64,000 nt of DNA from Pycnopodia helianthoides (taxonomy: Eukaryota > Echinodermata > Asteroidea > Forcipulatida > Asteriidae): positions 9,304,675-9,368,674 of the forward strand of contig CM063247.1 of the NCBI GenBank assembly GCA_032158295.1, given 5' to 3'. Of this stretch, positions 13,301-22,300 are shown piece by piece. The position numbers and the translations under genes are program-made. The notes under the pieces were generated by a model. That model was given only the letters and a program-made list of their open reading frames with translations. It ran no database searches and was not told the DNA's origin. The stretch's first letter is position 1; each line of letters begins with the position of its first letter.

Positions 13301-16300
13301 GACAACCATGTCCTTCCTGCTGTCATCGCGCTTTACTTTGTAGCCAATGACTTCCATAACCTGCCACCGCTTACAAGTACTCAGTTGTATACTTGACACT
13401 TTACCAAAATATCCCACGACAATCAATTAGCGCAATACTCAAAGGTTATGACACAATGGATTGACAAAAGTGATGACGCACAAAAAAAGGAAAGAGATAA
13501 CTTTCGCGAAGTTTCGTAAAAAACTTGTGTTGCAGTATGATGAATTACGCCTGAAATGTCTGCCAAGGCGTGCATTACAGAGGGATCAGGCGTGTGATTA
13601 TTTGCACTCGTTGAGAAGCTTTTAAGCAGTGCGGGTGCGATCGCACGCCTCAACTCAGAAGGAATGCACGTTGTGCATCATGAGGACAGGTGTGCAACAT
13701 CGCCTGCTCCATTATCAGCAGTCACAGCGCCACTGTCCTCCTTCTGGTTCCTTGACCGTGGTTTGGGGTTGGGACGCCCACGGTTCATCTTCTCATGGAT
13801 TTGGATCCCAGATGACGACTTGGCAGGCGGGAGGGCAACTCTGGTGTCGCAGACAGCGCCTGGCAAGTTGCAAGTCTCCTTCCTACTATCTTTTGGGTCA
13901 ACTTGGGGAGGTCACCATAAAGTTGTTCATTGGTCACTTCCTGTAACTCTTCTCTTAAAGGAACATTACAGAATTGGTTTTTGCTAACAAAACAGTTGCT
14001 GACAGTGTAAGCACTTTATGTAATCCACCTTATACATAAACTGACAAACCTGTAGAAGTTTCAGATCGATCGGCCATTGGGTCACGAGAAAATAGTAAAA
14101 AACGATTACACATTTGCATGAAATCATATAGATTCAACAAATGAATAAAACGCTCACTGAGCGATAAACTCCAATCGGAAAATTAGTTTATTCATTTCTC
14201 ATCAAATATGGCATTTCAGACAGAAATATTTCAAGGGATGTTTTCTACTATCATCATCATTAGACCGTGATAGTTTTATGTAAATCTGTGATAAAAAAGT
14301 ATATTTTACAAGTTTTTTTCTTACCAATTCTGTAATGTTCCTTTAAGCTCCCTGCCCTATTAACTTCATACATGTACCAACCCTGCACAGAAACATTTCA
14401 TCTGAAATACTCCGTCCACTACCCACAGCACTCGGTAAACATTGGAGACTTAAAGGGAGGGTATTCCTTCGGTAATTACTCCAAATATTAATGACCATAA
14501 AAACTTACTTGGTAAGAAGCACTGAAATAAGTATAACATTTCGAAAAACGATTCCCTTCTAAAGGAATGCGGTTCAAAGATAAAATGACAATTTTCCAAA
14601 AATGAAGGCTTTCCAAAATAAATTCTTTGTTTTGCTTATTGCTTCAACTTCTTTTTTCCTTTTAGTAAGAGACCTCACCTGCAACAGGAGCTCCATTCTT
14701 TACCCATTTGGGTTGCATCGTGGTTTAGCACTATAGCTGCATGTAACTTGTACCTCAGCTTGTGATTCCACTACTGTATCATCTACCGAAACACGGTAAG
14801 CTGAAAAGGACGGCAAAGAAAAAAAGTTCTGTGATTTGTACGCCTTGCTGTTCAGAAACGAAGTACCATGCCTAAGATATTACCGGAGTTTACACTCACT
14901 AAAATGCTGATTTGTTTTGAACTTCAAAGCACAAATAATTTTGTTTTTTGTTCGACATGACGGTCCAACTTTTGGGACCATAGGGGCATCCCACTCGTCA
15001 GTCCCTTCCATTGCTCTCTGTGATGAGAACAAAAGAAAGAAAGAGGACTGATGAGTGGGACACCAGCTATCATCTCAAAAGTCCTCCATAAGAATAGGTA
15101 GATCAGGGTTTTTTTCCTTGTTTTTTTATGTGTGTTTTAGTACATTTTCTTTTTTGGTCTCTGAACCATCTGCACTAAAATGATATGGTCAAACAATTTG
15201 AAGATTTGAAGAAACTTAAATGCCATTTTGTTTTGGGAGCATTATGTGTACACATATTATTTGTGATATGTCTAAAATTGTCTATGTGTAAGTGTACAAT
15301 GGAAGATTATATTCTAGACACTTCGTATTATTTCCACTGCTCTTATGTATTGTAATCATTCAGGAGGGTTTTGTTAACAGCAACAATAAAGTGTGGCCAT
15401 GTATGAATATTTTTGCATCATCAAGCGTTGAAGTATAGGACGTCCTTAGCAACACCCTTAGCAACAGTCGTAGCCGTAGCTGTATACAGTCTTAAAAGTT
15501 CAAAACCTGTCCCTGTTTCAAGGTGAATGACAGAGAGTGCTGCTATCAATCTTGTTTTACAACAAGATTGCATCTTTAAGTTGTTTGGGGATTCCCTTGC
15601 TCTGTATATCTCTTGGCATATGTATGCATTAACTACAAGTTACTTGTTCTTTATTAAGTGTTAACCATTTGGCTCCTCAATATCTGTCTGATGAACAACC
15701 AAAGTGTTCGTGATCATGCCCTCAGATCCCATTCTGATCACACCAGGGGCCAATTCCATAGAGTTGCTTAAAAGCAGAAAATATTGCTTATAATTTTCTG
15801 CTAAGCAGAAAAGAGCAGGATACCATTCACAAATTGTACTCGTGACATGTAGTTTGGCTGGTTACCTTATTCTGGTAAGCATAATTTTGTTGTGCTTAGC
15901 TACTTTTTCTGTAAAAGTGGGCCCAGTCTATATGTCCCCAAAAACTAGCCACTCTTGTTGGTGACAATTCCTTCTCTGTTGCAAGGCCACGTTTGTGGAA
16001 TGCTCTTCCCACCACCATTAGGGAAGCACCATCTCTCATCTTCAAGAAATTGTTAAAAACTCATCTTTTTGCATGACTAAATGTGTTTGTTTTGTAAAGC
16101 ACTTAGATGTGAATAAGAGCTATACAAATATATTAAATGCATGGTACATAGTGTGTAATCATCACAGACCAGCAAAAAAACAGTGAAAAGCTTGTTTATG
16201 TGTGTGTTTTTTTTAACAGTGAACATTTAATCATACCTGATATACACTGAGGATCTTCAAGTGAGCTAGGAAAGAGGCTACAGTCCAGCGCTCGTGGCCA

Positions 16301-19300
16301 CTCCAAGCCGAGATTTGCGAATCCCTCGTTACAGTTCTGCTTGGCCTGGTAGCACAGCTCCTTACAGGGTGGAATTGGCCTCATCATCTGAGAGTCATCA
16401 CAAGCTGGGAGGTGAACCGCGCAGGCGAAAGGCTTGAGGAACTTCTTACACTCCTTTCCGCTGCGGAGGAGGGACACGTAGGGTCGCATCTGATGGAGGG
16501 ACTTCTTCTGATTGTTGTACTCGGTGACGCCACCGCCTGGGCCATCTCTTACAGTGATTGGGGTACTGGTGACCTTGTGGAAGACGTCGGAGGACGCGCA
16601 GATCTTGGCAGATATGGGCTCGCAGGTGCCTTTAAATCAAAATGCATGAATCATTATTTTTTTTAATATAAAACAACTTTAGCAATTCTTTTCACAAAAA
16701 CTTTTTTTGAAGTACTTATTGCAGATTAGCCCTGGTTGGACATGAATGTCAGTCTTTTGTTCACTCCACTTTGTAGTGTTAATACTTCATCCCACTCCCA
16801 TAAAGGGAGTTTGAGTTTGTTTGTTTCCTTTTACCTAGTTGCATACTTATTAATTTACATGTGTACATCATTTCTCCAAACTATGCAAATTGCTGTAAAA
16901 GTGAAACACTCATGTTTGACTGGGCCTGGAGGGGTGCTATTAATTAAGTATACTACTGTACTAGTCCATGGAGGTAGTACATGTAGGGAGTTTGAACATG
17001 AACGACTGTCGAAGTCAACATTTCAAAAAGAGGAGTTAGGCACTCAGCACCCCCCCCCCCCCCCGCCAGTTGAACTGACCGCTCGGCTCGGCACACTACC
17101 ACCATGGAGGTCATGCTTCCACCGGTTCCACCAAGCCTCAAGGAGAGATCCCCACCCCACCCACGATCCAAAACAGTCAGCTTAGCAATTGTCCTCCTCC
17201 AAGATGTAATTGTGAATTTCCTTCCGCCCCCCCCCCCCCCGGATGGATGATGAAGGAAATGGCAACTGATTGATAATCAATCATAATTCTCAGCCAAATA
17301 AAATAGCCTAGCTGGACCTCATGGCCTATGGAAACGAAATTACCTACATATACCACAACCTCTCCACCGCAAAATCCTACTTGGTCAGCTGGGGGTACAA
17401 CTGTCACTTATGATTCCAAACCGTAGATGACCACATAAACATATAAAAGTAAAAAACTTCTCTTCACACTCACACAAGTCAAGTTTACCCATTCAATTCA
17501 TTCGACAGTCATTTCGAATAGCGCCCTCTGTGGTCAGCCTTACTTACTGCTCAACTTTCAGAGCCATTGTGAACACACATTATAACATTTGAAAAGTTCA
17601 TGCTTTTTCGAGATTGCGGCAATCGAAAAAGTAAACACTGGTGATTTGCAGTGTCTTCAAAAGTTGATTTCTGATTGAGTTTGGCAGTATTTCAGTGCGA
17701 ACAATCAGGATTGAAACCCAGCCTGTTATGCGATCCATGTGCCAAAATTTCGGTAAAGGGCACACAAGGGTCACACAACTAAAACGGCAGTTGAGCTGTA
17801 CTATTGAATTGATTACAATTTCGACTGGGAGAAGAGTGTGTTGCCCATGGTCGCAAAATGACCTCGAACGAAACTACCAGTTCCGATCACCCAAGATGGC
17901 CTTGGTGCCATCCGGATCCCGTGCAAGGACGGCAGGGCCCACAACAGGTTAACGGATGAAAAAAAAATCACTGGTGTGGAAAACACTTGAACCATTCAGA
18001 AAAAGAGTAGGGGCCTAAGTGCTGTAAGACCGTGAAGCCAGGGTCTTAATTGTACTCGACGGTCAATCCTCTGAGAGGGGGGGGGGGGTGGTCCGAGTCC
18101 TCACATCCTCCTGCCGTCTGAGTGTCGGGTCCACTCCAAGTCACGAGTCACAAAGGTTGAGTCCAAGTCTGATTCAGGACTCACTTAGCTCGATTCTAAT
18201 TAAGTCCGATGTTTGGCTTATTTGACAAAAAAAATTAGATTTACATTTTAAATAGCCTTTTTTTTTTAATTCAAAAGGGTTATAAGCTTTCATTAAGGTA
18301 TCGCATGAACAAAATCTTCAAATGATAAGTCAGGTTTTTTTAAAAATAATAATGATGAATTATTGCCGGGATCCCGACTTTATCTCACGTCCATCAGCTA
18401 CGTACATGATCAAGCTATATTAATTTTGTGCACTAGCCGCAACAGATGCGAAAGTTATTGTATTATGTCGTTTTGAAACAGCACCATCTGACAAAATTCG
18501 TTCATAATAAGAAATAAATGAATTTTTAAAAAGGGGATAAATGAAAAATCGGGCCATGCAAATTTAAAGACACTGGACACTATTGGTAATTTTCAAAGAC
18601 CAGTCTTCTCACTTGGTGTATCTCAACATGGATAAAATAACAAACCTGTAAAAACTTGAGCTCAATTGGTCGTCGAAGTTGCGAGATAACTATGAAAGAA
18701 AAAACACCCTTGTCACACGAAGTTGTGTGCTTTCAGATGGTTGATTTCGAGACCTCAAATTCTAATTCTGAGGGAGCCGTTTCTCACAATGTTTTATACT
18801 GTCAACCTCTCCCCATTACTCGTTACCAAGTAAGGTTTTATGCTAATAATTCTTTTGAGTAATTACCAATAGTGTCCACTGCCTTTAATACCTTCGGTCT
18901 TTACAGCTCAATAGAGTTATTATTATTGTACGTTATCAAAGCAAACCTTATGGCTATATCACATCAGGGCCCACTTTTATAGAGCTGCTTAAGCAGCAAA
19001 TATTGCTTACAAATTGTTTGCTGAACAAAACATAAGCAGGATACCAGTCACAAATAGTACATGGGGAATGCTATTTTGGCTGGTAATCTTATTTTGGTAA
19101 GCATATTTTTTATTGTGCTTAGCTTTCTTTTGTGCATAAGCAGCTCTATATGAAATTGGGCCTACAGGTTTCATTTACAGGCAACAAACAAGAGTGACAT
19201 CAGTTCACCCATGGATGTATTTTCTACCTCCATGACACCACCTCTTTGCACATTCTTGGTGATACAAAGACAGTTAGAAAAGTGTCTCTTGTTTTGTTTT

Positions 19301-22300
19301 TCTACCAAAGTGGTCCTTTGGCATAGACTGTAGCTGGTTGGCTTCAAGCTGTCCTGTAAAATTTGCCCTGTTTGTGACAAGGCTCATTAGTTTCAAGGAT
19401 GCAAAGTTTGGAAAGTAGCTGTTATTACCGGTAGGCCTATAGTAAGCTTGCGGGTACAAAATCCCAATCTCTTACGGGAAAATTGTGTTGACTCTGAAGA
19501 GCGTTATACAAAAGATAATTACACATGGTTGTACCCGCAAGTTTACTCGTATAATAGTTAAGTTCCTTTATTATTATTCAACAGGCAAAGCTTCAAACAT
19601 CACTTAATGCAAAGTATCCTGAAATATTACTTCTGTCTGAATTTAGATTATGGGGCTTACTACATTGTTCGAGGAAAACTGTTATCCAATTTTCGGTTCT
19701 TGTTTTTGATTTACAAAAAACAAACAAAGACGTGCACGAAGGCCTTGCATAGGCCATTTGGTACTCGGTGTTATCCGTGGAATGTGACCTTGCATTAAAG
19801 AAAACTATAACATGGTGATTTGAATTGTGTTTTTGAGTCGCTAACTACAGGGTGAATGAATGAATGTACTCGTCACAAACTTTTTAGTGCTCGATATGGT
19901 GTTCTAACGCTACAATACGGGGTGTGTGGACTTGAGAAAAAAAGAGGTCCACATACTGTAGGGACTTGAAACACTATTTTGGAGTTACACACGTCCACAG
20001 TGTTTTTTTTTTTACAGTCTTGAGGAATATGATTTTCATAAAGTGAGCAGAACAAAGAAATGTCCACAGAGTGACTGCTGAAACACAGAGCTGTGTGTAT
20101 GTGTGTGTTTGGGGGGGGGGTGTAAACACCTGCAATCGGGGACCTTCCTTGGTCCCTCTTTTGTTTGTAACTTTTTTGGTGGGGGGGCATGCCGCATATC
20201 GGGTATGGTATTACAAAACTAATAAGGTAACTATATACATTGTAACCTCGCTCGCGAATTCCAAACCGCCTAAAGAATTAACTCAACAATTTGTCAATAG
20301 TCATCACCGTTCGGTCCAACCCCAATGTATTCTTATTTTGGTTGTGTGTTTGCACAGAATACCGACTCCGTGTTGTGTAACCTCTCCGCTCCATACGTGC
20401 TGGAATGGACGTTTACGGGGGCAATCCGACCCAGTTCTTATTCTTTACAAAGTTTCAAGAGAAATCGAAAGTGACTTCGGAGAGAGTGAAACCTTAGGCC
20501 GCGCCAACTGTTACCCCGGGGACGTCTGAAAAGCATAAAAAACATCAGTTGCACCCCGGACTAAACAGAGCTCTATGACGCAGCTTGTATGTCGGTGGAT
20601 AGACGTGTTGGAGTAACAGGCCCTTGGCTGCTCCTGGCTCTAATAGTGCTTAACAAAATGTCTGCTAAGCAGAAATGAGCAGGACACCAGTGACAAATTG
20701 TACATGTGACATGGTATTTTGGTTGGTAACCTTAGTCTGGTAAGCATAATTTTGTTGTGCTTAGCTACTGGCAAGCATAATTTTGTTGTGCTTAGCTACG
20801 TTTTGTGCTGAAGCAGGTCTATCAAACTGGGCCCTGATCTCAAGCTCATTCTGGAAACTGCATTTCTATATTTTGCTATTTACTTCTTTCATGTAAATCA
20901 CTTATATTATTGTTTTATGTGTTTTTGTTGGGAGTTGTGGAAATTAAGAAAATGAATGTTAGTTGATTTGAATTGAATATATTTAAGACTAGTCAGAGAA
21001 CTTTGTGAAGCGATTTGTCATCGATCGTGTGCTATTTTCGCGAAAATGTGCGAAAATCCTCACGAGTCACACCGACGCGGCAACCGGCCGTCACTGATTC
21101 CTTTATAGACTGTGCAAGTCTCGCGCGTGTTCGAACTTTCGGGACCATTGTGGTCCCGCAACCAATTGGAGTTTTACGTAGGCAAGATTTCGTTTCGTCA
21201 ATTATTTCAGTTTAACGTAGTTTAGAGTTATACAAATTTTATATGTTGCTGGAAATAATAAGTGATACAAAAAATATGACAGAAACTTGAACTCGGCTTC
21301 CGGTTACTTGCAAAAAAATAAGAATTTTTGTCTGGGCAACCCGATCATGAAACTTATGTAAAAGCTTGTTTTTGCCGCACGATGATAATCGCCAGACGCT
21401 GTAATTGCCAGACGCTAGGTCTTTTCATCGCTGCTTATGGTTGTTGAGGCGTCAGCGTCGTCTATAAACTGCATCATGCGTCACACAGGGCAATTTGATA
21501 GGCAACCAGTTCCAGGCAATCTCCATTATACTATAGACAAAACACTCACATGTCATTTTTCACATGATTGTCTTGGAGGCAGTTAGAAAAATGTTTCTTG
21601 CGCTACCAAAGTGTTCTTTTCACATGCAGTACAGTTGGTTGCCTCCAAGTTACCTGCACAAATTGTCCTGTGTGACTCGACCAAGGCCGTGCGACCACCG
21701 CGTGTCCGCGCATAATCAGCTTTTAGTGGTTGCACTAACTCGGTTGGGATTTACAAAGGGGGGGGTTCTCAAAAGATTTTATTTTGTTTCAATAAAAAAC
21801 TTGACAAATTGTATTTATAGTAACAAAAAACTAACACTCATTTTATACAAAATGTTATAAATATATTTTAAAAACAAAGATTTGATTTCAGAAAAGAAAA
21901 CAAAATGTTTCTTCGCTTAACGTGTTTTTTTTTTCTCGTTTCGATACGCGCGGTACTCACAATGAGGCTGGATTATTGTTCCGCATGGCCTCGGCATCAC
22001 GGTTTGCACAGGCCCTGGCGGCACCAGTGTTCCGGCTTGGGCCTTGGGCTCCAGGGTCAATTTTATACATGATCTTAGTACAATTCCAAAGGTCCAGAGA
22101 GATATTATAATAATAATAATAATATAATAATAATAATAATAATATAATAAATATAATAATAAAAAATATAATAATAATAATGCATTTATAATGCGCCATC
22201 TATCTAGTGTACGAGACCCTATTCTGAGGCGCAGAACAAAAAACAAAACAAAAAACCCAAAACATATAAGCAGCAAAAGAGAAATATAGAATACAAAGAC

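Noticed and set aside
13423..13987. Cluster of overlapping open frames on both strands
   Set aside because: I could not recognise any domain or splice pattern. They lie in gene 1 intron 3 and overlap a TTAA miniature element at the right end.
21917..22276. Minus-strand 119-codon frame rich in Ile and Tyr
   Set aside because: It runs through the TAA microsatellite and the junction with the LINE remnant. Low complexity, no domain.
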